Source of the DNA: DATBGO01 sp963785765
GTDB lineage: Bacteria; Actinomycetota; Actinomycetes; Streptosporangiales; Streptosporangiaceae
Direction: 5' to 3'
Assembly (NCBI GenBank): GCA_963785765.1
Contig: CAWAWM010000002.1
Span: 496,001-560,000, forward strand
DNA: 64,000 nucleotides
The notes beneath the pieces are model-generated. The model searched no databases. It had not been told where the DNA came from and was given only the letters and a program-made list of their open reading frames with translations. Made by a program: the position numbers and the translations under genes. Shown here piece after piece: positions 1 through 9,863 of the stretch (positions are counted from its first letter, which is position 1; each line of letters begins with the position of its first letter).

Positions 1-597
1 GGCTCCGTCGAGGTGTCCGCCGGGGTGGCGGTGACCAGCGAGATGGCGGTACTGGTCGCGAACCGGCTGGCCGATGTCGCCATCGGCCCTGAAGTGGCGC
101 GCGATCCGGCCCTCCCCGTGGTCAGCGAGCCGATCTTCAGGTACCGCCTGGTCGTGGTCACCGCCGGGCAGTCCAGGCTGAAGGGCAGTTTCCGCCAGTG
201 GCGGTGGCTGGTGGACCCGTCGGGCGCCGACCCGGATAGCGACACCGGGCGGCTGCTGACCGCGCTGCGCATCCCGGAGAACCGCATCGGCGTGCTGCCC
301 AGCCAGACCGCCGCGTGGGCCGCCGCCGCCGACGGGTCGGGGGTGGCGCCAGCGGTCGAGCACCTCGTCACCCAGCAGCTGCGCCGGGGCGAGCTGTCGC
401 TGGTCGACCTGCCCGGGGCGCCCATGGAGGCCTGCTGGCACGCGACGCTACTGGAGCGCCAGCAGCGGAGCACGGCCGCCAGCGCACTGCGCCGATTCCT
501 CGGCACGCCGGAGGCCATGCACCTGATGCGCTCGCCGGCCGCGGGGGTCCCGCCGTCGCGGTTCCGCCCGCCGGTGTACGTCACGCTCTGGAGCTGA
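1..597 (+). CDS. LysR-family transcriptional regulator, 5' end cut off by window edge
   Basis: The reading frame is open from base 1, so the N-terminal winged-helix DNA-binding domain lies outside the window. The visible 198 residues look like the effector-binding domain of a LysR regulator: 'VANRLADVAIGP' is the usual end of the first lobe ('G.LDVAI'), and the later stretches up to 'ALRRFLGTPEAM' match the second lobe and the closing helix ('F..FL.....'). It ends 140 bp before the CO dehydrogenase operon on the same strand, so it is a natural candidate for its regulator. LysR regulators next to cox clusters are known in several bacteria; the link here is inferred from position only. Confidence 0.7.
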   Translation, partial: GSVEVSAGVAVTSEMAVLVANRLADVAIGPEVARDPALPVVSEPIFRYRLVVVTAGQSRLKGSFRQWRWLVDPSGADPDSDTGRLLTALRIPENRIGVLPSQTAAWAAAADGSGVAPAVEHLVTQQLRRGELSLVDLPGAPMEACWHATLLERQQRSTAASALRRFLGTPEAMHLMRSPAAGVPPSRFRPPVYVTLWS

Positions 598-626
598 GCC
601 CGGGAGCTTGAGCCCGGGCTGAGCTC
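591..626 (+). terminator. Hairpin at the end of the LysR gene
   Basis: Arms at 591-604 and 613-626 are complementary over 14 bp with one mismatch and enclose an 8-nt loop. The left arm contains the LysR stop codon. No U-tract follows, so this is a GC-rich stem of the kind common in actinobacteria; a role in termination is inferred. Confidence 0.45.
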
Positions 627-687
627 CGCTTAAGCAAGAGCTTATTCGCGTGTTGCGGGGCCCTCTGGCCTGACGGATCATGTGGAG

Positions 688-703
688 CCGTCACAAGTGA
701 CGG
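688..703. promoter_or_regulatory. Perfect palindrome upstream of the cox operon (candidate operator)
   Basis: CCGTCAC-AA-GTGACGG is a perfect 7-2-7 inverted repeat, 37 bp before the likely start of the first small gene and inside the 140-bp gap between the LysR gene and the cox genes. LysR proteins often bind imperfect dyads upstream of their targets, but this one lacks a clear T-N11-A core, so the binding protein is unknown. Confidence 0.35.
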
Positions 704-739
704 TACACATGTGCCCGTCCAATGGCAGGAGCTTGGGAC

Positions 740-1117
740 ATGCGGATCGAGTCCAGCGGTCACAGCCAGGGCAATCCCCGGCTGTACGAAGCGGTTGAGC
801 ACGCCCCGAAGACCGGCAAGAGCCCGACCGTCTGGGCGTGGCCCGAGCTGATCGACTACCTCAAAATCGCCGGGCAGCCGGTAGCCGGACCGTGGCCGCC
901 GCACCAGGAGCCCCGCCCGGACCCCGAGGAGGACTCGCTGCCGGTGGCGGTGCCCGACCCGGAAGCGGCGCGGCCGCCGGGCACCGCGCCGGCGCCCGGA
1001 CCGGTCCCCAGCCCGGCCCCGGCAGCCAGCCCTGACCCGCGGTTCACCGCCCAGACCGGAGGAGGACCGGATGTATCCGTCTCGGTTCCGCTACGAGGCC
1101 CCGCGCACGCTCGATGA
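740..1117 (+). CDS. Small proline-rich protein ahead of coxM, unknown function
   Basis: 125 residues, starting at an ATG with AGGAG 8 bp upstream (727-731); an ATG at 722 in the same frame has no such site. The first ~60 residues look like a folded domain ('RLYEAVEHAPKTGKSPTVWAWPELIDYLKIAGQPVAG'); the rest is a Pro/Ala/Asp tail. The last 47 bp overlap coxM in another frame, so translation may be coupled. No family recognised. The strong ribosome site and the sensible N-terminal half favour a real gene; the repetitive tail could equally be frame noise. Confidence 0.5.
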   Translation: MRIESSGHSQGNPRLYEAVEHAPKTGKSPTVWAWPELIDYLKIAGQPVAGPWPPHQEPRPDPEEDSLPVAVPDPEAARPPGTAPAPGPVPSPAPAASPDPRFTAQTGGGPDVSVSVPLRGPAHAR

Positions 1118-1946
1118 GGCGATCACGTTGCTGCGCTACGGCGGCGACTACGCCAAGGTGCTGGCCGGCGGGCAGAGCCTGGTCCCGCTGATGAAGCTGC
1201 GGTTTGCCTCGCCTGAGCTGATCGTCGACATCAACAACCTGCCCGGCCTCGGCTATCACCGCGCGGACCCGGACGGCACGCTGCGCATCGGCGCCCTGTG
1301 CCGGCATGTCGACCTGGAGCGCTCCGCGCTGCTGGCCGGCACCCAGCCGACCATGGCCGCGGCGGCGCCGCTGATCGCCGATCCCATCGTGCGGAACCGG
1401 GGCACGCTGGTGGGCTCGCTCTGCCACGCCGACCCGCAGGGCGACTGGGCGTCGGTGGTACTGGCGCTGGGCGGCTCGGTGATCGCCCAGGGCCCGGGCG
1501 GCCGGCGCACCATCCCGGTCGCCGATTTCGTCACCGGGCCGTTCCAGAATGTCCTGGAACCTGACGAGATCGCCGTCGAGGCGGTTATCCCGGCCGCGCA
1601 GGGGGTCCGCTCGGGCGGCTACCTGAAGCTCGAGCGCCGGGTCGGCGACTTCGCGACCGTCGGCGTCGCGGTGGCGGTCGAGTCCTCCGGCCCGACGGTC
1701 ACGCGAGCGGGCATCGCGCTGACCGGGGTGGGCGGATCCACCATCGCGGCGACCGCGGCCGCCGAGGCCCTGGTCGGCCAGCCGCTCAGCGCTCCGGCCA
1801 TCGCCCAGGCGGCCAGCCTCGCCGCCGAGGTGGCGCGGCCGCGCACCGACCACCGCGGCAGCGCGGAATACAAGCGGCACATGGTGGCGACGTTGGTCGA
1901 GCGCCTCCTGAGCCGCTCCGGCGGCACCGCGGAAAGGGCAGCGTGA
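1071..1946 (+). CDS. coxM: Carbon monoxide dehydrogenase medium subunit (FAD-binding)
   Basis: 291 residues, the usual length for CoxM. It carries the FAD-binding PCMH-type motifs AGGQS (32-36) and TLVGS (112-116, followed by 'HADPQGDW'), then the CO-dehydrogenase flavoprotein C-terminal domain. In the (LMS)2 enzyme this subunit takes electrons from the [2Fe-2S] clusters of CoxS and passes them to the acceptor. It is preceded by a GGAGGA ribosome site and followed after 1 bp by coxS. The M-S-L order is typical of form I CO dehydrogenases. Confidence 0.93.
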   Translation: MYPSRFRYEAPRTLDEAITLLRYGGDYAKVLAGGQSLVPLMKLRFASPELIVDINNLPGLGYHRADPDGTLRIGALCRHVDLERSALLAGTQPTMAAAAPLIADPIVRNRGTLVGSLCHADPQGDWASVVLALGGSVIAQGPGGRRTIPVADFVTGPFQNVLEPDEIAVEAVIPAAQGVRSGGYLKLERRVGDFATVGVAVAVESSGPTVTRAGIALTGVGGSTIAATAAAEALVGQPLSAPAIAQAASLAAEVARPRTDHRGSAEYKRHMVATLVERLLSRSGGTAERAA

Positions 1947-1947
1947 C

Positions 1948-2478
<531 letters not shown>

Positions 2479-2496
2479 CCGGGAAGGAGGACAGAC

Positions 2497-4887
<2,391 letters not shown>

Positions 4888-4901
4888 CGGGAGGACAGCA
4901 G

Positions 4902-5837
4902 ATGGACGGCTGGCAGGTCCTGGACCAGGCCCGCGAACTGACCCGGCGCGGCCAGGCGTTCGCGCTGGCGACGGTGGTCTGGCGGCAGGGCCCGTCGTCG
5001 GGGCAGCAGGGCTCGCGCGCGATCATCACCGCCGACGGCACGCTGGCGGGCTGGATCGGCGGGGCCTGCGCTGAGCCGACCGTCATCCGGGTGGCCAGGG
5101 AGGTGATCACCGAGGGCATTCCGCGGCTGCTGCTGCTCGGCACCCCCGAGCAGTTCGGCGCGGCCATCCCGGACGGAATGACCGTGGTGCCCATCTCCTG
5201 TCAGAGTGAGGGGGCCCTGGAGGTGTATATCGAACCGGTGCTTCCGACGCCGCACCTGGTCATCGTGGGCCGCTCGCCGATGGCGCAGACACTCGCTGAC
5301 CTGGCCCGCGCCCTGGACTGGCGAGCCACGGTGATCGACGGGGCCAGCTTCTCGGCGGCCGACGCCGACGAGCATTCGATGGTCCTGGTCGCCACCCAGG
5401 GCCACGGCGACGAGGAGGCGGTGACGGCCGCGATCGCGGCCCGGCCTGCCTACCTGGGCCTGGTGGGATCCCGCCGCCGCGGTGCGGCGGTGCTCGGCTA
5501 TCTCGCGGACCGCGGCGTGCCCCGCGACCAGCTGGACCGGGTCCGGGTCCCGGCCGGGCTTGACCTCGGCCGGACGACGCACCGGGAGATCGCGGTCGCG
5601 GTGCTCGCCGAACTGGTCCAGTTGCGCGCTTCGGGCGTCCTGGCGGCTGGCCGGCCCGCCGAATCAGCGGAGCCCGCGCAGGCCATCGACCCGGTCTGCG
5701 GCATGACCGTCGCGGTCGGCCCGGCCGGCCGGCCGCTGGAGCACGACGGCATCACGTACTACTTCTGCAGCCCGGGCTGCCGCAGCCAGTTCGGCCAGGA
5801 TCCCGCTGCCCACCTGGAGAGAGAGACCCGATGCTGA
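4902..5837 (+). CDS. XdhC/CoxI-family molybdenum-cofactor maturation protein fused to a YHS metal-binding domain
   Basis: 311 residues. The N-terminal XdhC_CoxI domain contains 'GGACAEP' (53-59); the middle is a Rossmann-like XdhC_C domain ('LVIVGRSPMAQTLADLARALDW', later 'YLGLVGSRRR'). XdhC proteins bind molybdenum cofactor and help sulphurate and insert it. The last ~50 residues form a YHS domain ('DPVCGMTV ... YYFCSPGCRSQF') with cysteines suited to a soft metal, so this half might handle the copper of the Mo-Cu site; that is inference. The start at 4902 has GGGAGGA upstream. It overlaps coxG by 7 bp. Confidence 0.85.
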   Translation: MDGWQVLDQARELTRRGQAFALATVVWRQGPSSGQQGSRAIITADGTLAGWIGGACAEPTVIRVAREVITEGIPRLLLLGTPEQFGAAIPDGMTVVPISCQSEGALEVYIEPVLPTPHLVIVGRSPMAQTLADLARALDWRATVIDGASFSAADADEHSMVLVATQGHGDEEAVTAAIAARPAYLGLVGSRRRGAAVLGYLADRGVPRDQLDRVRVPAGLDLGRTTHREIAVAVLAELVQLRASGVLAAGRPAESAEPAQAIDPVCGMTVAVGPAGRPLEHDGITYYFCSPGCRSQFGQDPAAHLERETRC

Positions 5838-6418
5838 TCAAGAACGACTTTGAGGTGGCGGCGCCAGTCGACCAGGTCTGGCAGTTCTTCGACAACATCC
5901 CGCAGGTGGCCGCCTGCCTGCCCGGCACCGAGCTGACCAGTGATCTCGGCGATGACAGGTACGAGGGCCACGTCGCGGTCCGGATGGGCCCGGTCCGGCT
6001 GCAGTTCGCCGGGAAGGCCGAGATTACCGAGCGGAACGAGGCCGCCAGGCGCGTCGTCGTGCAGGCCAGCGGGGCCGAGGTCAAGGGCCGCGGCCAGGCC
6101 AGCATGGTGGTCACGGCGACCCTGGCGCGGGCCGGCCGCGGCACCAAGGTCGGCGTCACCCAGGACCTGCAGCTGTCCGGGGCCGCCGCCCAGTACGGCC
6201 GGGGCATGATCTCCGATGTCACCTCGGTCCTGATGCGCGACTTCGCCGCCAACCTCGCCGACCGGATCGACCGGATCGACCGGGGTGAATCACCCGAGCA
6301 GATCGCGGCCGCCGCCGCGACTCCGGCCCGGGGCTTCACCCTCGGGCTGCGGGCCGCCCTGATGGCCCTGAGCCGGGTCTTCCGCCGCTTCTTCCTGCCC
6401 TACCGGGCTACCAGCTGA
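5831..6418 (+). CDS. coxG: CoxG, SRPBCC-fold CO dehydrogenase accessory protein
   Basis: 195 residues. The first ~150 match the CoxG (COG3427) SRPBCC fold: 'FEVAAPVDQVWQFFDNIPQVAACLPG', then the central beta strands and the long C-terminal helix. A basic, hydrophobic tail ('GLRAALMALSRVFRRFFLPYR') would suit membrane contact. CoxG is known to recruit CO dehydrogenase to the membrane and its hydrophobic cavity has been linked to quinone delivery. The start overlaps the end of the XdhC gene by 7 bp. Five small membrane-protein genes follow directly. Confidence 0.9.
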   Translation: MLIKNDFEVAAPVDQVWQFFDNIPQVAACLPGTELTSDLGDDRYEGHVAVRMGPVRLQFAGKAEITERNEAARRVVVQASGAEVKGRGQASMVVTATLARAGRGTKVGVTQDLQLSGAAAQYGRGMISDVTSVLMRDFAANLADRIDRIDRGESPEQIAAAAATPARGFTLGLRAALMALSRVFRRFFLPYRATS

Positions 6419-6430
6419 GGAGAACTAGCC

Positions 6431-6685
6431 ATGGTCTTGTGGTGGATCGGCAATGCGGTCCTGCTGCTCGTGGTGCTGCCCGTCGTCATCTTCCTGCTGA
6501 ACCGCGTTCTCGCCGCGTTGGAGCGGATCAGGGGCGCGACCGACGAGATCCTGAGTGGCGGGGTGGCGCTCGTCGGGGAACTCGACGGCGTGCCGGCCGG
6601 GCTGGCCAGGACCGACGCCACCGTCAAGGAGGTGGCGGTCGGTGCGGTCAGGTATGCGGGATCCGTCGCCAAGCTTCTCGGCTGA
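6431..6685 (+). CDS. Small single-span membrane protein 1 of 5 (cox cluster)
   Basis: 84 residues, ATG 12 bp after the coxG stop with GAGGAGA upstream. One N-terminal transmembrane helix (about 4-24, 'GNAVLLLVVLPVVIFLLNRVL') is followed by a cytosolic-looking amphipathic helix with the pattern 'L.RI...T..I..G...L...L..VP..L..T...V'. The second half aligns by eye with the next protein, so these look like paralogues, loosely like the DUF948-type layout of one helix plus coiled segment. Function unknown; it sits inside the CO dehydrogenase operon. Confidence 0.75.
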   Translation: MVLWWIGNAVLLLVVLPVVIFLLNRVLAALERIRGATDEILSGGVALVGELDGVPAGLARTDATVKEVAVGAVRYAGSVAKLLG

Positions 6686-6742
6686 GCACCTCGGCTGGGC
6701 ACACCAGCTGGGCCTGTCCGCCGAGCAGAAAGGAGAACGGTC

Positions 6743-6970
6743 ATGCCAGCAGCTGCCTGGGTGACATTGATCATCGCCGCGCTGATCATCGCGATTACCG
6801 CGGTGGGCTTGGTGCGGGTCATCTTCCACCTGCGGGCGATCCGCGCGACGCTCGTCTCCACCACCGGCGGGGTGCAGGCGGTGGCCCAGCTGACCAGCAC
6901 CGTGCCGGACCGGCTGACCTCGGTCAACGCCAGCCTGAAGCCGGTCCGCGACTTCTGTGAGACGGTCTGA
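6743..6970 (+). CDS. Small single-span membrane protein 2 of 5 (cox cluster)
   Basis: 75 residues, ATG with AAAGGAGA 6 bp upstream. Transmembrane helix about 6-27, then 'HLRAIRATLVSTTGGVQAVAQLTSTVPDRLTSVNASLKPVRDF', which aligns with 'ALERIRGATDEILSGGVALV' and following residues of the first small protein. The shared features are a basic residue after the membrane helix, a Gly-Gly-Val, a Val-Pro and a final Leu-Lys/Val-Lys helix. No known family; a role in anchoring the enzyme or coupling it to the respiratory chain is inferred from position. Confidence 0.72.
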   Translation: MPAAAWVTLIIAALIIAITAVGLVRVIFHLRAIRATLVSTTGGVQAVAQLTSTVPDRLTSVNASLKPVRDFCETV

Positions 6971-6989
6971 CCCAGCGAAGGAGCCGTTA

Positions 6990-7262
6990 ATGCAATCACA
7001 TGTCCTCGCCGCGGGGACTTCCACCACGGGCTGGGTCGTCGGCTACACGATCGGCATCGTGATAGTGCTGGTCGTCGTCGCGCTCGTCGTGCCGATCCTG
7101 TTGCTGGCCCGCTCGATCGGCAACGAGGCGCCCAAGATCAACGACGCGCTGACCGAGGCGGTGCATAACACCGCGCCACTCGGCGCCCTGCGCACCACGA
7201 TCGAGCACGCCACGATTATCATCGGCGGCCTCCAGCGTGGCCGCGCCAGGCTGGGGGGATAG
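6990..7262 (+). CDS. Small single-span membrane protein 3 of 5 (cox cluster)
   Basis: 90 residues, ATG with GAAGGAG 6 bp upstream. A short N-terminal tail, a long hydrophobic helix (about 15-41), then 'ARSIGNEAPKINDALTEAVHNTAPLGALRTTIEHATIIIGGLQRGRARLGG', an amphipathic helix ending in basic residues. The same one-helix-plus-soluble-helix plan as its neighbours, but with a longer N-terminus. It ends 2 bp before the next start. Unknown function. Confidence 0.72.
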   Translation: MQSHVLAAGTSTTGWVVGYTIGIVIVLVVVALVVPILLLARSIGNEAPKINDALTEAVHNTAPLGALRTTIEHATIIIGGLQRGRARLGG

Positions 7263-7264
7263 CG

Positions 7265-7555
7265 ATGCATCCGCTGGCTATGTCAGGAACGGAACACACC
7301 CTGTGGGTGTGGGCCATCATTCTCGGCTTCGTCGTGGTGCTCGCCGTCGCGGCCCTGCTGAGCATGCTGATCTACTTCGTGAAGCTCATCGACCGCCGGG
7401 TGGTCGCCGTCCGGGACACGCTGCAGGCCGCGGCGGCGAACACCGCGGACACGGTGCTGATCCCGCAGGTGGCCGGGGGCGTGGAAGCGGTCCTGGCCGA
7501 AGGCCTCCAGCACCACCTGTTCCTCGGCCGGGTACTCGGAAAGGTGAAGTCGTGA
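7265..7555 (+). CDS. Small single-span membrane protein 4 of 5 (cox cluster)
   Basis: 96 residues. An N-terminal tail is followed by a hydrophobic helix (about 14-39) and a soluble helix 'LIDRRVVAVRDTLQAAAANTADTVLIPQVAGGVEAVLAEGLQHHLFLGRVLGKVKS'. The 'IPQVAGGVEAV' segment resembles the VP/GPGV region of its neighbours. Its TGA overlaps the GTG of the next gene by 3 bp, so the two are coupled. Unknown function; membrane location is read from the hydrophobic stretch. Confidence 0.7.
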   Translation: MHPLAMSGTEHTLWVWAIILGFVVVLAVAALLSMLIYFVKLIDRRVVAVRDTLQAAAANTADTVLIPQVAGGVEAVLAEGLQHHLFLGRVLGKVKS

Positions 7556-7914
7556 CCACACTGGTTGTCCTGACGGTCATCGACATCGTCCTGCTGATCG
7601 CCGGGCTGGCTTTCTACCTGTTCTGGGTGGGGACGCTGCTCACCAGGATCGCCGGGAATCTGGAGGAATGCGCCGAGATCGTCCGGACCATCGTCGGCCA
7701 CGCCAAGCTCATCGGGCCGGGCGTCGAGCACATCAACCAGACCGGCGGCGTGGTGGCGGGCGCGCTGCCGCTGCTGTACGGCATGGCCGAGGAAATCGTC
7801 ACCGACGTCACCCCGAGGCCCGAGCAGCCGGCGGTGCCCGAGCCGGCCCGGCCGGCCTCAGGGACCAGGCGCTCGCGGCTTCACGACGCCGTGGGCTTCG
7901 CCCCGCACCGGTAA
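7552..7914 (+). CDS. Small single-span membrane protein 5 of 5 (cox cluster)
   Basis: 120 residues, GTG start overlapping the preceding stop (GTGA). Hydrophobic helix about 4-29, then 'LLTRIAGNLEECAEIVRTIVGHAKLIGPGVEHINQTGGVVAGALPLLYGMAEEIV', the clearest match to the soluble-helix pattern of the first two small proteins, and a Pro-rich basic tail. It closes the plus-strand cox operon; the convergent coxD/coxE operon ends 93 bp further on. Function unknown. Confidence 0.7.
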   Translation: MTTLVVLTVIDIVLLIAGLAFYLFWVGTLLTRIAGNLEECAEIVRTIVGHAKLIGPGVEHINQTGGVVAGALPLLYGMAEEIVTDVTPRPEQPAVPEPARPASGTRRSRLHDAVGFAPHR

Positions 7915-8007
7915 CCATCCAGCGAGTCGGCTGGCCGGCGGGACGCGGTGAGGGGGCCGCCGAGTCCTGGGTGGGGGCCGGTGCGGGGCGAGATTAGGGC
8001 GGCCCTG

Positions 8008-8451
8008 CTAGCTGGGCGGTCCCTGACCCGGGTCCGGCCGGGTGAGCGGCCCGGCGGTGGGGGCCGAGTACTCGCCGATCCACTCGTCCTTCCAGGCCTG
8101 GTCATACTGCTGGGTGTTACAGCGCGGCTGGTAGATCGCGGTGAGCTCGCGGGTGATCTGCTCCCGGTGTGGTCGCTTGCCGCCTGGCGCCTCGTAGGTG
8201 CAGATGTAGACCTTCCACTTGGAGCCGGCCCGGCGCACCCAGCAATGCGCCCGTGGGTGCTGGAACGGGAACCTCTCCATGGACAGATCGTCCGAGTGAC
8301 CGACGTAGATGACTGCGTAACGATCCGGTTTGGTGTCAGGATCCGGCTTGTAGAGGACCGCATAGACGGCGGCCGCCTGCGGCGGGGTCCAGCCGCCGAG
8401 TAGTCGCGGGCCCTCGAACGGGTAGCCGGCCAGCGAGCCGAGCCTGATCAT
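8008..8451 (-). CDS. GIY-YIG-like protein at the end of the coxD-coxE operon
   Basis: 147 residues. The pattern resembles the GIY-YIG nuclease fold: 'AAVYAVLY' (about 27-34) stands for the GIY strand, 'AVIYVGHSDDLSMER' (46-60) for the YIG strand and following Arg, and 'RELTAIYQPRCN' carries the usual distal Glu and Pro-x-x-Asn. Many such domains are small stand-alone proteins of unknown role. It overlaps the upstream 92-residue gene by 4 bp. Why a nuclease-like fold should travel with CO dehydrogenase maturation genes is unclear; it may simply be a neighbour. Confidence 0.6.
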   Translation of the reverse strand: MIRLGSLAGYPFEGPRLLGGWTPPQAAAVYAVLYKPDPDTKPDRYAVIYVGHSDDLSMERFPFQHPRAHCWVRRAGSKWKVYICTYEAPGGKRPHREQITRELTAIYQPRCNTQQYDQAWKDEWIGEYSAPTAGPLTRPDPGQGPPS

Positions 8452-8726
8452 CCGCCGGAGTCCTCGTCCTCGCTGACGGCCTCGACCCGGACGATTGGGC
8501 AGGCCGACAGCCCGGCCTGGGCAACCGCGGCCGAGAACTGCGCGGTGGCTTTCCCGATCGCCTCGTCCCGGTCCGCTGCGTGCACGACCAGCTGGGCACC
8601 GTACCGTTTCGTGCCTATTCCGGTCGCGATGCCGTGGCTCGGAGCTACCGCATCGGCCAGCTCAACGATCTCTTCTCGCGACAGCACCCGGTCGCCCTCG
8701 GCCTCGATGCCCACGCTCCACCGCAC
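8448..8726 (-). CDS. Small conserved-looking protein in the coxD-coxE operon, unknown
   Basis: 92 residues, soluble and acidic, with an alternating strand-helix pattern ('RWSVGIEAEG ... YGAQLVVHAADRDEAIGKATAQFSAAVAQAG ... IVRVEAV') that suggests a ferredoxin-like alpha/beta sandwich. It starts 9 bp after the coxE stop and overlaps the next gene by 4 bp, so it belongs to the operon. No family recognised. Confidence 0.6.
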   Translation of the reverse strand: MRWSVGIEAEGDRVLSREEIVELADAVAPSHGIATGIGTKRYGAQLVVHAADRDEAIGKATAQFSAAVAQAGLSACPIVRVEAVSEDEDSGG

Positions 8727-8735
8727 CGGACGCTC

Positions 8736-9863
8736 CTAACTCAGGGTCGGCAGCAGCGCCGCCAGCTCGGCCAGGCTGCTCAGGTCGTGCCCGGACAACA
8801 TCAGGTCGATGTGCGGCGCCGCCACCATCATCCCCAGCGCGCTCGGCCGGAAGGCCGGGTTGTCGCCCTTGTGCGGGTTCATCCAGACCACCCGGTGCGA
8901 CAGCCGGCCGAGCCGTTCCATCGCTGTGGCCAGCACGTCAGGATCGCCGCGGTCCAGGCCGTCGGAGCAGATCACCACGATCCCGCCCCGGCACAGGCCC
9001 CGGCGGCCCCAGTCCCTGACGAAAGCGTCCAGGCAGTCACCGATCCTGGTCCCGCCCTCCCAGTCGAACACCTCCTGGGCGGCCAGCTGCAGCGCGTCAT
9101 CGGGCCTGCGGCTCGCCAGGGCCCTGGTCACCCTGGTCAGCCGGGTGCCGAAGCAGAACACCTCGACCTTCGCCGCGGCCCGCTTGGCGGAATAGGCGAA
9201 CTGCAGCAGGTTGCGGGAGTAGTCGGCCATCGAGCCGGAGACGTCCAGCACCAGGATCAGCGGCCGCAGTGCCACCTTGCGCCGCCGCCAGTACAGCTCG
9301 GCGGGCTCGCCATGCATGCGCATCGATTCCCGCACCGTCCGGCGCAGGTCGGGGGAACGGCCCGCGCGTCCGCCCACGGTCCGCCGGGTGCGCCGCCTCG
9401 GCGGCGTCAGCCTGATTCTGGCCATGATCCGCCGCAGCGCCGCGAGTTCCTCGGGAGTGCAGGCGGCAAACGACTTGTGCTTGAGGGCTTCGACGGCGGA
9501 TGCCATCAGGCCGAGCGACGCCTCTTCCAGCTGCCCGTCGGAGTCCGGGTTGGTGGCGGGCACCTCCAGCACCGCTTGCGTCTGCGCGGTCACGCGCGCC
9601 TTGAGCGTCAGCATCTCCCTGACCGGATCGGCGGCATCGAGGAAGAACCTCTTGAACACCTCGTCGTAGGTCCCGATGTGCTCGCGCCGGGTCACCAGCG
9701 TGGTCCGCCCCGCCCAGTACAAGTCCATCAGGTCGGACGGGTCCAACGGATTCATGGCCGCGCAATAGGTCACGACGTCACCGGAGCCGACCGGGAGCCC
9801 GGCGGCACGGAGTTCGGCGGCGAAGGTCACCAGCATGCGGACGAACGGCGCGCGCTCAGCCAC
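8736..9863 (-). CDS. coxE: CoxE-like VWA-domain protein
   Basis: 375 residues of the CoxE/VWA_CoxE family. The N-terminal part is a helical domain ('FVRMLVTFAAELRAAGLPVGSGDV'); the C-terminal von Willebrand A domain holds the metal-ion-dependent adhesion motif DVSGSM at 207-212. CoxE works with the MoxR-type ATPase CoxD in assembling the Mo-Cu centre of CO dehydrogenase. Its start overlaps the end of coxD by 8 bp. An R-rich linker (155-175) separates the two domains. Confidence 0.88.
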   Translation of the reverse strand: MAERAPFVRMLVTFAAELRAAGLPVGSGDVVTYCAAMNPLDPSDLMDLYWAGRTTLVTRREHIGTYDEVFKRFFLDAADPVREMLTLKARVTAQTQAVLEVPATNPDSDGQLEEASLGLMASAVEALKHKSFAACTPEELAALRRIMARIRLTPPRRRTRRTVGGRAGRSPDLRRTVRESMRMHGEPAELYWRRRKVALRPLILVLDVSGSMADYSRNLLQFAYSAKRAAAKVEVFCFGTRLTRVTRALASRRPDDALQLAAQEVFDWEGGTRIGDCLDAFVRDWGRRGLCRGGIVVICSDGLDRGDPDVLATAMERLGRLSHRVVWMNPHKGDNPAFRPSALGMMVAAPHIDLMLSGHDLSSLAELAALLPTLS

